A model generated the notes under the pieces. That model was not told where the DNA came from, did no database searches, and saw nothing but the letters and a program-made list of their open reading frames with translations. From contig DASQSE010000154.1 of the NCBI GenBank assembly GCA_035642535.1, forward strand, positions 10,214 through 74,213: a DNA stretch of 64,000 nt. Direction: 5' to 3'. The stretch comes from Jatrophihabitans sp035642535. Lineage in GTDB: Bacteria > Actinomycetota > Actinomycetes > Mycobacteriales > Jatrophihabitantaceae. This document shows positions 1-8,179 of the stretch, in pieces. The first letter of the stretch is position 1. Each line of letters opens with the position of its first letter. The position numbers and the translations under genes are program-made.

Positions 1-103
1 CCGGCGGCTCGGCGGCACCGGCCGCGGCCACCACGGCGGTCAGGGCGGCCAGCTCCTCGGGCGTCGGGTCGCCGCGTACGACGCGCAGGTTGGGCGCCGT
101 CAT
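1..103 (-). CDS. accE: Acyl-CoA carboxylase epsilon subunit, 3' end cut by window edge
   Basis: Only the first 34 codons are present; the gene runs off the left edge. The visible N-terminus contains the stretch RVVRGDPTPEELAALTAVV, which is the usual beginning of the small epsilon subunit of actinobacterial biotin-dependent acyl-CoA carboxylases. This subunit bridges and stabilises the alpha and beta subunits (family knowledge). Its ATG overlaps the stop of the beta-subunit gene in an ATGA arrangement, so the two are translationally coupled. The position directly after the carboxyltransferase gene supports the call despite the truncation. Confidence 0.85.
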   Translation of the reverse strand, partial: MTAPNLRVVRGDPTPEELAALTAVVAAAGAAEPP

Positions 104-1689
104 AGCGGAATGTTGCCGTGCTTCTTGGGCGGCAGCGTCTCGCGCTTGTTGCGGAGCATGCGCAGCGCGTTGATCACGTAGGCGCGCGTCTGGGACGGCG
201 GGATGACCGAGTCGACGTAGCCGCGCTCGGCGGCCATGTACGGATTCACGAGGGTGTCCTCGTACTCCTGGACGACTTTGGCGCGCAGTTCTTCCGGCTT
301 GTCCGTCTTCGCCAGCGCGCGCCGGTGCAGGATGTTCGCCGCGCCCTGCGCACCCATCACAGCGATCTGCGCTGTGGGCCATGCGACGTTGATGTCGGCA
401 CCGAGGTGCTTCGAACCCATCACGTCGTACGCGCCGCCGAACGCCTTGCGCGTGATGACCGTGACCTTGGGGACGGTCGCCTCCGAGTACGCGTAGATCA
501 GCTTCGCGCCGCGCCGGATGATGCCCTGGTGCTCCTGGTCGACGCCGGGCAGGAAGCCGGGCACGTCGACGAGCGTCAGGATCGGGACGTTGAACGCGTC
601 GCAGGTGCGGACGAAGCGCGCCGCCTTCTCGGACGCGTCGATGTCGAGGCAGCCGGCGAAGTGGGTCGGCTGGTTGGCCACGACACCGACCGGCCAGCCC
701 TCGATCCGGCCGAACCCGACGACGATGTTCTGCGCGAACAGTGCGTGTACCTCGAGGAACTCACCGTCATCGAGCAGGTGCGTGATCACCTCGTGCATGT
801 CGTAAGGCGTGTTCGCGGAGTCGGGGATGAACGTGTCGAGGAACGCATCGGACGCGTCCACCTCGGCGGTCACCGCGGTGTCGTAGACGGGCAGCGGGTC
901 GAGGTTGTTGGACGGCAGGTAGGAAAGCAGCGCCTTGACGTAGCCGATCGCGTCCGCTTCGTCGGTCCCGAGATAGTGGGCGTTGCCGCTCTTGGTGTTG
1001 TGCGTCCGCGCGCCGCCGAGCTCTTCCAGCGTGACGTCTTCGCCGGTGACGGTGCGGACGACGTCCGGCCCGGTGATGAACATCTGCGACGTGCTGTCGA
1101 CCATCACGACGAAGTCGGTGAGCGCGGGGGAGTAGACGTGCCCGCCTGCGGCCGCGCCCATGATGAGCGAGATCTGCGGGATGACGCCCGATGCGCGCAC
1201 CGTGCGGTGGAAGATGTCGCCGTACAGGCCGAGCGAAACGACGCCCTCCTGGATGCGCGCGCCGCCGCCTTCGTTGATGCCCACGACGGGGCAGCCCATC
1301 TTCATCGCGAAGTCGAGCACCTTGACGATCTTCTCGCCGTACACCTCGCCGAGCGCGCCGCCGAACACGGTCACGTCCTGGCTGAACACGCAGACCGGAC
1401 GCCCGTCGACCGTGCCGTACCCCGTGACGACGCCGTCGCCGAAGGGCCGGTTCTTCTCCATGCCGAACGTCATCGAGCGGTGCCGGGCGAATTCGTCCAA
1501 CTCGATGAACGACCCCTCGTCGAGCAGTGCGTCGACCCGCTCGCGGGCGGTCATCTTGCCCTTGGCGTGCTGCTTCTCGACGGCACGTGCCGAGCCGGCG
1601 TGCACCGCCTCGTCGTAGCGGCGCTCCAGGTCGGCGAGCTTGCCCGCCGTGGTGTGCGGGTCCGGCTGCGCGTCCGCAGGGTCTGCCAT
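100..1689 (-). CDS. accD5: Acyl-CoA carboxylase beta (carboxyltransferase) subunit, propionyl-CoA type
   Basis: A 529-residue protein of the usual length for the PccB/AccD5 family. It transfers the carboxyl group from biotin to propionyl- or acetyl-CoA, giving methylmalonyl- or malonyl-CoA for fatty-acid and odd-chain metabolism. The crotonase-fold signatures are visible: GGGARIQEG near residue 143, GAAAGGHVYSPA near 178 and AFGGAYDVMGSKH near 416; the glycine pairs stabilise the enolate. The ATG at 1689 (MADPADAQ) gives the family N-terminus, and longer upstream readings would overlap the divergent birA. It is divergent from birA and followed by accE, the same layout as Rv3279c-Rv3280-Rv3281 in M. 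tuberculosis, so a complex with an alpha subunit encoded elsewhere is expected. The exact acyl specificity is inferred from the neighbourhood. Confidence 0.93.
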   Translation of the reverse strand: MADPADAQPDPHTTAGKLADLERRYDEAVHAGSARAVEKQHAKGKMTARERVDALLDEGSFIELDEFARHRSMTFGMEKNRPFGDGVVTGYGTVDGRPVCVFSQDVTVFGGALGEVYGEKIVKVLDFAMKMGCPVVGINEGGGARIQEGVVSLGLYGDIFHRTVRASGVIPQISLIMGAAAGGHVYSPALTDFVVMVDSTSQMFITGPDVVRTVTGEDVTLEELGGARTHNTKSGNAHYLGTDEADAIGYVKALLSYLPSNNLDPLPVYDTAVTAEVDASDAFLDTFIPDSANTPYDMHEVITHLLDDGEFLEVHALFAQNIVVGFGRIEGWPVGVVANQPTHFAGCLDIDASEKAARFVRTCDAFNVPILTLVDVPGFLPGVDQEHQGIIRRGAKLIYAYSEATVPKVTVITRKAFGGAYDVMGSKHLGADINVAWPTAQIAVMGAQGAANILHRRALAKTDKPEELRAKVVQEYEDTLVNPYMAAERGYVDSVIPPSQTRAYVINALRMLRNKRETLPPKKHGNIPL

Positions 1690-1732
1690 GCTTCGGAGCC
1701 TAATCCGGGCGCTCGCCGTAGGGTCAGCGTGC

Positions 1733-2506
1733 ATGAAGCGTCGTGCCCTGGACCTCACCGCCTTGAGCGCGCTTGCGGAGCGCTGGGCGCGGATCGAGGT
1801 CGTCGAAGAGACCGCGTCGACCAACGCCGACCTGCTCGCGGATCCGGACGCGCCCGACCGCAGCATGCTGGCCGCCGAGCACCAGACGGCCGGCCGCGGC
1901 CGGTTCGACCGCAGCTGGAGTTCGCCGCCGCGCGCGGGGCTGACGTTCTCGGTGCTGTTCCGGCCCGGGGTGCCGATGGCGCGCTGGGGATGGCTGCCGC
2001 TGCTGGCCGGGCTTGCGGTGCACGAGGCCGTCACCGAGGTGCCGACCCGGCTCAAGTGGCCGAACGACCTGCTTGCCGCGCAGGACGAGCGCAAGCTGGC
2101 CGGCATCCTCGCGCAGAGCACGGGCGATGCCGTGGTCGTGGGTATCGGGCTCAACGTCGACACGACCGCGGCCGAACTGCCCGTCGACACCGCCACGTCG
2201 CTGGCGCTGTCCGGAGCCGGCGTGGTCGACCGGACCGTCCTGCTGGCGGGCGTCCTGACCCGCCTCGAGACGCGCTACACGCAATGGGTGGACGCCGGCG
2301 GTGACGCGGCGGTCTGCGGGGTCGCGGCGGCCTACCGTGGTGCGTGCGCCACGATCGGCGCGCGGGTACGGGTCGCGGTGGCGGCCGGTGCCGACATCGA
2401 GGGAGACGCGCTCGACGTCGACGAACTCGGCCGGCTCGTCGTGCGGACGCCGACGGGTGAGGAGTCGATCAGCGCCGGCGACGTGGAGCATCTGCGCGTC
2501 GACTGA
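1733..2506 (+). CDS. birA: Biotin--[acetyl-CoA-carboxylase] ligase
   Basis: A 257-residue class I biotin protein ligase without an N-terminal DNA-binding domain. It makes biotinyl-AMP and attaches biotin to the carrier lysine of carboxylases. Visible motifs are the adenylate-binding loop GRGRFDRSW (about residues 53-61), KWPNDLL (about 108), KLAGIL (about 121) and a small C-terminal SH3-like domain ending in VEHLRVD. The start ATG at 1733 (MKRRALDL) was chosen because upstream in-frame sequence runs back into the opposite-strand accD5 coding region. Divergence from accD5, its probable substrate complex, supports the function. Confidence 0.93.
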   Translation: MKRRALDLTALSALAERWARIEVVEETASTNADLLADPDAPDRSMLAAEHQTAGRGRFDRSWSSPPRAGLTFSVLFRPGVPMARWGWLPLLAGLAVHEAVTEVPTRLKWPNDLLAAQDERKLAGILAQSTGDAVVVGIGLNVDTTAAELPVDTATSLALSGAGVVDRTVLLAGVLTRLETRYTQWVDAGGDAAVCGVAAAYRGACATIGARVRVAVAAGADIEGDALDVDELGRLVVRTPTGEESISAGDVEHLRVD

Positions 2507-2559
2507 CGCGAGCGGCCGAAACCGATAGCCTGCGAAAGCACTGGTTTCAGGAGGGCACT

Positions 2560-3156
2560 GTGTCATACCCCGACAAGCTCCTTTCACAGGATGAAAAGGT
2601 CGTCGAGCACCTGCACCCTTCGTGGATCACGCTCGTGCCCGCGACATTGTGGTTCCTCGTCATCTGCGCGGCCGCCGGCGCCGGGATCGCTTACGCGCCC
2701 GACAGCGGCACCAGCCGCAGCGTGGTGATCATCGCGATCATCGTCGTCGGCTTCATCCTGCTGTGCTGGCTGTCGTTCACGCCGTGGATCCAGTGGCGGA
2801 CGTCGCACTACGTGTTCACGACCCACCGGGTGCTCATCCGCAAGGGCGTACTGCGCCGCACCGGCCGCGACATCGCGCTGCAGCGCATCAGCGACGTCGC
2901 GTTCAGCCAGTCGCTGTGGGACCGGCTGGTGCGCGCCGGCACCCTCACGATCGAGTCGGCCGGTGAGCAGGGCCAGGAGGTCATGAACAACATGCCGCGT
3001 TCGGACGACATGCAGCAGGTGCTGAACCGGCTCATCCAGGAGGACAACGACCGGCGCGCCCGGCAGGCCTACGGCGGCGGCTACCAGCAGGGCCCCGGCC
3101 AATACCCGCCGCAGGGTCCGCCCTACCCGCCGACCCAGCCCTACCCGCAGGGCTGA
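2560..3156 (+). CDS. PH-domain (bPH2/DUF304) membrane protein, Rv3278c-like
   Basis: A 198-residue membrane protein. Two hydrophobic segments (about residues 22-45 and 53-76) are followed by a bacterial PH-like domain, including the typical YVFTTHRVLIRKGVLRR stretch. The protein ends in a low-complexity tail rich in Pro, Gly, Gln and Tyr. The GTG start is preceded by AGGAGG at 2549-2554. In M. tuberculosis the homologous gene also sits directly downstream of birA. Function is unknown; the family is usually described as a membrane-associated binding module. The Pro/Tyr-rich tail could mediate protein contacts (inference). Confidence 0.85.
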   Translation: MSYPDKLLSQDEKVVEHLHPSWITLVPATLWFLVICAAAGAGIAYAPDSGTSRSVVIIAIIVVGFILLCWLSFTPWIQWRTSHYVFTTHRVLIRKGVLRRTGRDIALQRISDVAFSQSLWDRLVRAGTLTIESAGEQGQEVMNNMPRSDDMQQVLNRLIQEDNDRRARQAYGGGYQQGPGQYPPQGPPYPPTQPYPQG

Positions 3157-3185
3157 CCGGACGTTCCGCCAAAGCGCGTGGGGCA

Positions 3186-3260
3186 GGTCGACGCCGCAGC
3201 TGCGCTTGGCATCAAGCGGCAACTGCGCGAGCCGCGATGCGCACGGCTGCGGCGTCGACC
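3186..3260. terminator. Long hairpin after the PH-domain gene
   Basis: The arms GGTCGACGCCGCAGC (3186-3200) and GCTGCGGCGTCGACC (3246-3260) are perfectly complementary over 15 bases. The 45-base loop itself contains TGCGC/GCGCA pairing. It lies 30 bases after the stop codon and fits a terminator, though no U-tract follows, which is common in high-GC actinobacteria. Confidence 0.6.
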
Positions 3261-3443
3261 CCTTACACCTTCGCTCGGACGCCACCAGACCGAACGAAGG
3301 TGAGCACCGTGTGACTTACCTGCCGCGATCCGGCAACGGGAGCTCCGGGAGGGCCACAGTGACATCCGGAAGCCTCCTGCCACGTCGGCAGTAATCGGCA
3401 GGAGAGGCAGCAATCTGAGGGGCGGTCGCGCCGCGATAGGTCG
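3261..3443 (+). promoter_or_regulatory. Structured leader upstream of pilB
   Basis: This non-coding stretch holds several stem-loops. CACCTTCG pairs with CGAAGGTG (3266-3302), and TCCTGCC pairs with GGCAGGA around 3378-3404, with further GCCT/AGGC pairing outside it. A cis-acting RNA element for the pilus operon is possible. I compared it by eye with the c-di-GMP-I, c-di-AMP and cobalamin riboswitch consensus and could not fit any. Confidence 0.35.
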
Positions 3444-5156
3444 GTGACCGCTAATGAAGCGCCGGGACCGGCCGATAAGCAGGCCGTGGATTCGGCGCAG
3501 CGGACCATCGCCACCGCGCTCGTCGCGCGTGGTATGGACGGACGGATGCTGCGCGCTGCCGTCGACACGGCCGAGCGCAGTGGGCGCTCGCTGCGCTCCA
3601 TCCTGGTCGACGACCAGATCATCACCGAGTTCGAGTTCGCGTGCGCGGTCGCCGATGCCTACGGCGTCGAGGCGATCGAGCTGACCGGTTTTCCCGTCGA
3701 TCCGTCGGCGATGGCTACGGTGCCGCTCGCCCTGGCGCGCCGGCACCGAATGTTGCCGATCGCTCTCGATGACATCGCAGTGACCGTGGCAGTCGCCGAT
3801 CCGGGCGACGTCATCGCCCTCGACGACATCCGGGCCGCCACGGGCCTGGCCGTGCGGCCCGTGGTGGTGGCCCAGGACGAGCTGACCCGGCTGCTCGACC
3901 GGTACACCCGCGACAGCACAGACCTCGACGAGGTGGCCGCAGAGCTTGCGGCCGAGGACGGCGCGGCCGCCAGCGAGCAGCTCACCGTGAACGACAACGC
4001 GCCGGTCGTCCGGTTCGTCAACTCGCTGCTCGAACGCGCCATCTCCAGCCGTGCGTCGGACATCCACCTGGAGCCGAGCGAGCTCGATCTGCGGGTGCGG
4101 CTGCGCATCGACGGCGTGCTGCACGAGGTGGACGCGGTGCCGCGCGGTATTCAAGGTGCGCTGATCTCTCGCCTGAAGATCATGTCTGGCCTTGACATCA
4201 CTGAGCGCCGAGTGCCGCAGAACGGCCGTATCACCATGGATCTGGGCGTCCGCAGCGTGGATCTGCGCTCTGCCACTCTGCCGACGGTCTGGGGCGAGAA
4301 GGTCGTACTGCGCATCCTGGACACCGGCGGCATCGACCTGGACCTGAAGAAGCTCGGCTTCTCCGACTACAACTACGACCGGTTCTCGGCCAGCTTCCGC
4401 AAGCCGCACGGCATGGTGCTCGTGACCGGGCCAACCGGTTCGGGTAAGTCGACGACGCTGTACGCGACGCTGATGGAGATTGCCCGGCCCGAGGTCAACG
4501 TCATCACCGTGGAGGACCCGGTCGAGTATCGCATCGACGGCGTCAACCAGGTGCAGGTCAACTTCAAGGCCGGCCTTACGTTCGCGGCGGTCCTGCCGGC
4601 GATCCTGCGCTCAGACCCGGACATCGTGCTTATCGGCGAGATCCGGGACCGCGTCACGGCGCAACTCGCCGTCGAGGCGGCTTTGACCGGTCACTTGGTC
4701 CTCTCGACGCTGCACACGAACGACGCGCCGAGCGCGGTGACCCGCCTGATCGAGATGGGCATCGAACCCTTCCTCGTCGGGTCGTCCGTCGACGCCGTCA
4801 TGGCGCAGCGGCTCGCCCGCAGGCTCTGCGACTGGTGCAAACAGGAATACGAGCCGGACGAGGCCGAGCTTCGGGCTGCGCGCTGGCCGTTCGAGAACCA
4901 GGGCGTGCCGGAGCGGCTGTGGCGGGCCGCCGGTTGCCGGTCGTGCGCGCAGACGGGCTTCCGGGGGCGGCTGGCAGTCAACGAGGTCATGCCGGTCAGC
5001 GATGAGATCGAAGGGCTCACCGTCTCGCGCGGCTCGGCGACCGAGATCGAGAAGGTGGCGATAGCCGAGGGCATGATCACGCTGCACGACGACGGCCTGG
5101 CAAAGGTAGCCGCCGGGTTGACCACGCTCAAGGAGATCTTGCGGGTCGCCGTATGA
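3444..5156 (+). CDS. pilB: Type IV pilus assembly ATPase PilB (GspE/PulE family)
   Basis: The cytoplasmic motor that drives pilus extension by ATP hydrolysis. An N-terminal MshEN/T2SSE_N-like region (about 20-150) is followed by the GspE ATPase core. The Walker A GPTGSGKSTT is near 328, Walker B DPDIVLIGEIRD near 391, and the His-box HTNDAPSAVTRL lies shortly after. A zinc-binding tetracysteine set, CDWC near 462 and CRSC near 498, is typical of PilB and absent from PilT. The length of 570 aa is normal. GTG at 3444 is the longest plausible start; a GTG at 3486 is an alternative if the sigma-WhiG-like promoter inside the first codons is used and the mRNA is leaderless. First gene of the pilus operon, 34 bases before pilT. 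Confidence 0.93.
   Translation: MTANEAPGPADKQAVDSAQRTIATALVARGMDGRMLRAAVDTAERSGRSLRSILVDDQIITEFEFACAVADAYGVEAIELTGFPVDPSAMATVPLALARRHRMLPIALDDIAVTVAVADPGDVIALDDIRAATGLAVRPVVVAQDELTRLLDRYTRDSTDLDEVAAELAAEDGAAASEQLTVNDNAPVVRFVNSLLERAISSRASDIHLEPSELDLRVRLRIDGVLHEVDAVPRGIQGALISRLKIMSGLDITERRVPQNGRITMDLGVRSVDLRSATLPTVWGEKVVLRILDTGGIDLDLKKLGFSDYNYDRFSASFRKPHGMVLVTGPTGSGKSTTLYATLMEIARPEVNVITVEDPVEYRIDGVNQVQVNFKAGLTFAAVLPAILRSDPDIVLIGEIRDRVTAQLAVEAALTGHLVLSTLHTNDAPSAVTRLIEMGIEPFLVGSSVDAVMAQRLARRLCDWCKQEYEPDEAELRAARWPFENQGVPERLWRAAGCRSCAQTGFRGRLAVNEVMPVSDEIEGLTVSRGSATEIEKVAIAEGMITLHDDGLAKVAAGLTTLKEILRVAV
3452..3478 (+). promoter_or_regulatory. FliA/WhiG-type promoter at the pilB start
   Basis: TAAT at 3452-3455, 15 bases, then a perfect GCCGATAA at 3471-3478. 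The consensus for the FliA/WhiG sigma family is TAAA-N15-GCCGATAA. Transcription from it would begin around 3485, at or just before an in-frame GTG at 3486. Confidence 0.5.
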
Positions 5157-5190
5157 CCGATAAGCACACCGCGAAGTGCCCGGAGGATGC

Positions 5191-6300
5191 ATGAGCAGCC
5201 CAGCCGTCTCACCACTCGACTTCCCGCTGGCCGCACCCCGACGTCAGGTGGACGACCTGCTCCGCGAGCTCGTCGAGCTCGGCGGCTCGGACCTGCACAT
5301 CACCGCGGGCGTCGCGCCGGCCATGCGTTTCGACGGCCGGCTGACGCCGAAACCAGGCGTTCCCAAGCTGACGCCCGACGAGTCCGAACGGCTGATCCGC
5401 GAGGTGCTGACCGACGAGCAGTGGCAGCGGTTCAGCAGGGAGAACGAACTCGACACTGCGTACGCCCTGCCGGAGGTCGGCCGATTCCGGCTGAATGTCT
5501 ACCGACAGCGGGGTTCGGTCGGCGCCGCCTTCCGGAGCATTCCGCAGATGATCCGCAGCTTGCACGAGCTCGGCCTGCCCGATTCGGTCGAGCAGTTCGC
5601 ATACCTGCCGCGTGGCCTGGTGCTGGTGACGGGGCCGACCGGGTCCGGCAAGTCAACCACGCTAGCCAGCCTGCTCGACCTTGCAAACAAGACCCGCTAC
5701 GGGCACATCGTCACGATCGAAGACCCGATCGAGTTCCTGCACACCCACGACAAGTGCGTGGTAAACCAGCGTGAAGTGGGCGTGGACACCGCAGACTTCG
5801 CCAGCGCGCTGCGCCGCGTGCTCCGCCAGGACCCGGACATCATTCTGGTCGGTGAACTGCGTGACCTGGAGACGACCGCGGTCGCGGTCACCGCGGCCGA
5901 GACCGGTCACCTCGTGCTGGCCACGCTGCACACCCAGTCGGCGGCGCAGACGATCGACCGCATCATCGACATCTTCCCGCCCAGCCAGCAGCAGCAGATT
6001 CGCGCGCAGCTCGCCAACTGCCTGCAGGGCGTGGTGACGCAGGCGCTCGCGCCGCGCAAGGGTGGCGGCCGCACGGTGGTGTCCGAGGTCATGGTCGCGA
6101 CCTCGGCGATCCGCAACCTGATTCGCGAGGGCAAGGTTCACCAGATCCCGACGTTCCTGCAATCGTCCTCGGACGTCGGCATGATCGGCTTCGACCAGCA
6201 CCTGGCGCAGCGCTACGCCGAGCAGTTGATCAGCCAGTACGACGCGCTTGAAATCGCGCACGATCAAGCGGAGTTCAAGCGTCTGGCGAGGTTGACCTGA
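5191..6300 (+). CDS. pilT: Type IV pilus retraction ATPase PilT
   Basis: A 369-residue hexameric ATPase that depolymerises the pilus and powers twitching, DNA uptake or surface sensing. Walker A GPTGSGKSTT is near 147, Walker B DPDIILVGELRD near 213, and the characteristic AIRNLIREGK motif lies near 305-315. The tetracysteine zinc site of PilB is absent, which separates it from extension ATPases. The ATG at 5191 is preceded by GGAGG (5182-5186). pilC begins one base after the stop, so the genes are co-transcribed. Confidence 0.93.
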   Translation: MSSPAVSPLDFPLAAPRRQVDDLLRELVELGGSDLHITAGVAPAMRFDGRLTPKPGVPKLTPDESERLIREVLTDEQWQRFSRENELDTAYALPEVGRFRLNVYRQRGSVGAAFRSIPQMIRSLHELGLPDSVEQFAYLPRGLVLVTGPTGSGKSTTLASLLDLANKTRYGHIVTIEDPIEFLHTHDKCVVNQREVGVDTADFASALRRVLRQDPDIILVGELRDLETTAVAVTAAETGHLVLATLHTQSAAQTIDRIIDIFPPSQQQQIRAQLANCLQGVVTQALAPRKGGGRTVVSEVMVATSAIRNLIREGKVHQIPTFLQSSSDVGMIGFDQHLAQRYAEQLISQYDALEIAHDQAEFKRLARLT

Positions 6301-6301
6301 C

Positions 6302-7534
6302 ATGGCGACCAGGACATTCAACTACGAGGCGCTGGACGCGTCCGGCAACCTGCTCAAGGGCACCATTGACGCGGAGTCGGCCGAGGCCGTCGCCCGGTCG
6401 CTTTCCGGGCAGAACCTGGTACCGCTGGACGTGATCCGGTCCGGCGAGGGCCTGCGTAAGGATGTCCAGATCCCAGGGTTCGGCGGGCGCACGACGCTGA
6501 AGGACCTCGCAGTCCTTTCGCGACAATTCGCGTCGATGACCGCCGCGGGCCTTACCTTGCTGCGATCGCTTGCGGTGCTCGAGGATCAGACCTCGAAGCC
6601 CAAGCTGCGCGGCGCGATCGGCCAGGTGCGGGCGGACGTACAGGCCGGGTCGACGCTGTCCACGGCGATGGCGCACCACCCGGACCACTTCCCGACGCTG
6701 ATGGTCAGCATGATCAAGGCCGGTGAGACCGGCGGTTTCCTGGATGGGGCGCTCGACCGGGTCGCCAAGATGTACGAGGCGGACGCCAACCTGCGGGCCA
6801 AGATCAAGTCAGCGATGACGTACCCGATGGTGGTGCTCATCTTCTCGCTGCTGCTCGGCACCGGCGTCATCGTCTTCATCGTCCCCGTCTTCGAGCACAT
6901 GTTCAGCCAGCTCGGCGGGAAGTTGCCGCTACCCACCAAGATCATGGTCACTCTCTCCCACAATATGTGGTGGCTGCTGCCGCTCACGGGCGGCCTTGCG
7001 TACGGCGCCTTCCGCCTCTACAAGACGAAGCATCGCAACGACCCGGTGTTCCGGCTGCGCGCGGACCGGTTGAAGCTCCGGACCCCGGTTTTTGGCTCGC
7101 TTTTCGCCAAGGTTGCGATCAGCCGCTGGGCGCGCAACCTGGGCACCCTGCTGCACGTCGGCGTGCCGATCATTCAGGCGCTCGACGTGGTCGGCGGCAC
7201 CGCCGGCAACGCGGTCATCAGCGCGGCCATGGAGGACGTCAAGGCCGCGGTGCGCGTCGGGCAGCAGATGTCGGGGCCGCTGGCGAAGCACCCGTTGTTT
7301 CCGCCGATGGTCGTACAGATGATGGAGGTCGGTGAGGAAACCGGGCAGATCACCGAGATGCTCGACAAGCTGGCAGATTTCTACGATCGGGAAGTGGAGA
7401 CGGCGACCGAGTCGCTGAGCTCCGCGCTCGAGCCGCTGCTGGTCGTGCTGCTGGGCGCCGTTATCGGCGCGATGGTCATCTGCCTGTACCTGCCGATGTT
7501 CAGCATCTACCAGCAAATCCAGAACAGCGGCTGA
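6302..7534 (+). CDS. pilC: Type IV pilus inner-membrane platform protein PilC
   Basis: A 410-residue GspF/PilC protein that connects the motors to the growing pilus. Two repeated T2SF cytoplasmic domains (about 70-195 and 275-400) each contain the conserved GETGG/GEETGQ turn (GETGGFLDGAL and GEETGQITEML). Membrane segments are visible near 171-195, 220-240 and 375-400. It starts one base after the pilT stop. The family normally has about 400 residues, so it is complete. Confidence 0.93.
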   Translation: MATRTFNYEALDASGNLLKGTIDAESAEAVARSLSGQNLVPLDVIRSGEGLRKDVQIPGFGGRTTLKDLAVLSRQFASMTAAGLTLLRSLAVLEDQTSKPKLRGAIGQVRADVQAGSTLSTAMAHHPDHFPTLMVSMIKAGETGGFLDGALDRVAKMYEADANLRAKIKSAMTYPMVVLIFSLLLGTGVIVFIVPVFEHMFSQLGGKLPLPTKIMVTLSHNMWWLLPLTGGLAYGAFRLYKTKHRNDPVFRLRADRLKLRTPVFGSLFAKVAISRWARNLGTLLHVGVPIIQALDVVGGTAGNAVISAAMEDVKAAVRVGQQMSGPLAKHPLFPPMVVQMMEVGEETGQITEMLDKLADFYDREVETATESLSSALEPLLVVLLGAVIGAMVICLYLPMFSIYQQIQNSG

Positions 7535-7577
7535 TGGGCGAGGTCGCCCGCCAGGAAAAGAATCTTGGTCGGGCGGC

Positions 7578-7604
7578 TAAAGGATGCTGCCTTGCGGCCG
7601 ATGT
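7578..7604 (+). promoter_or_regulatory. FliA/WhiG-type promoter before pilA
   Basis: A perfect TAAA at 7578-7581, exactly 15 bases, then GCCGATGT at 7597-7604, which is six of eight matches to GCCGATAA. It sits 61 bases upstream of the pilA start codon in the intergenic gap, where a separate pilin promoter is expected. Confidence 0.55.
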
Positions 7605-7664
7605 CAGATGCGCAGGGATCGGCAACCCCCGCGCCGAACCCAAGACAGTGCCTAGGAGGCATCC

Positions 7665-8105
7665 ATGCTCGACCGGCTGATCAAGCTTCGCGAGGAGCGC
7701 GCCGAGGGTGACCAGGGCTTTACCCTGATCGAACTGCTCGTGGTCGTCGTGATCATCGGCATCCTGATCGCCATCGCGATCCCGCTCTACCTGCACTTCC
7801 AGAACGGCGCCAAGAACAAGTCCGCCGAGTCGGACGTGCGCGCGGCCGTTTCCGTCGTGGAGCAGTGCATCAACGACAACGCCGGTGCCCTGCCCGGTGT
7901 CCCGACCGGCAGCGGCACGAAGGACACGAACCTGGTCTTCAGCTGCGGCGGCAGCCTCACCGAGACGGCGAACGTGTCCACCGGCAACACGCTGACCTAC
8001 AGCGTGAACACGAGTCCCGCCGGCACGTACACCATCACCGGCGTCAACGCTGACGCCAACCAGACCTACACCTACGACAGCGCCAACGGCGGCTCCATCA
8101 AGTAA
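7665..8105 (+). CDS. pilA: Major type IV pilin
   Basis: A 146-residue prepilin. A 17-residue positively charged leader ends at Gly before FTLIELLVVVVIIGILIAIAIPLYL, the class III signal cut by prepilin peptidase PilD, which then methylates the Phe; Glu5 of the mature protein is present. The globular part has two cysteines (CINDN and FSCGG) that could form the C-terminal disulfide loop. A strong TAGGAGGC ribosome-binding site lies at 7652-7659. It has its own promoter-like sequence upstream and a strong hairpin directly after the stop, as expected for an abundant subunit. The prepilin peptidase gene is not in this window. Confidence 0.9.
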   Translation: MLDRLIKLREERAEGDQGFTLIELLVVVVIIGILIAIAIPLYLHFQNGAKNKSAESDVRAAVSVVEQCINDNAGALPGVPTGSGTKDTNLVFSCGGSLTETANVSTGNTLTYSVNTSPAGTYTITGVNADANQTYTYDSANGGSIK

Positions 8106-8115
8106 GCCGTCCTGT

Positions 8116-8150
8116 TCGCCGCCGGCGGGTCGTCGGCCCGCCGGCGGCGA
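8116..8150 (+). terminator. Strong hairpin just after pilA
   Basis: TCGCCGCCGGCGGG (8116-8129) and CCCGCCGGCGGCGA (8137-8150) form a perfect 14-pair stem with a 7-base loop, 10 bases after the pilA stop. It probably terminates most transcripts or protects their 3' ends, keeping pilin mRNA above that of the minor pilins. Confidence 0.65.
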
Positions 8151-8179
8151 CAATCCACTTCGACCCATGAGGTGCTGCA

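Noticed and set aside
118..2304. A 728-codon open frame on the plus strand opposite accD5 and continuing into birA
   Set aside because: Arg/His/Val-rich shadow translation of strong genes; no motifs and it overlaps conserved enzymes.
3261..3443. A c-di-GMP-I (GEMM) or cobalamin riboswitch before pilB
   Set aside because: The GEMM core (GCAAAGC and GGUAGGUAGC-like segments) and the cobalamin box were not found on inspection.
5150..5168. ACCGATAA near the pilB-pilT junction as a promoter
   Set aside because: The -10 is incomplete and no -35 TAAA lies at the right spacing.
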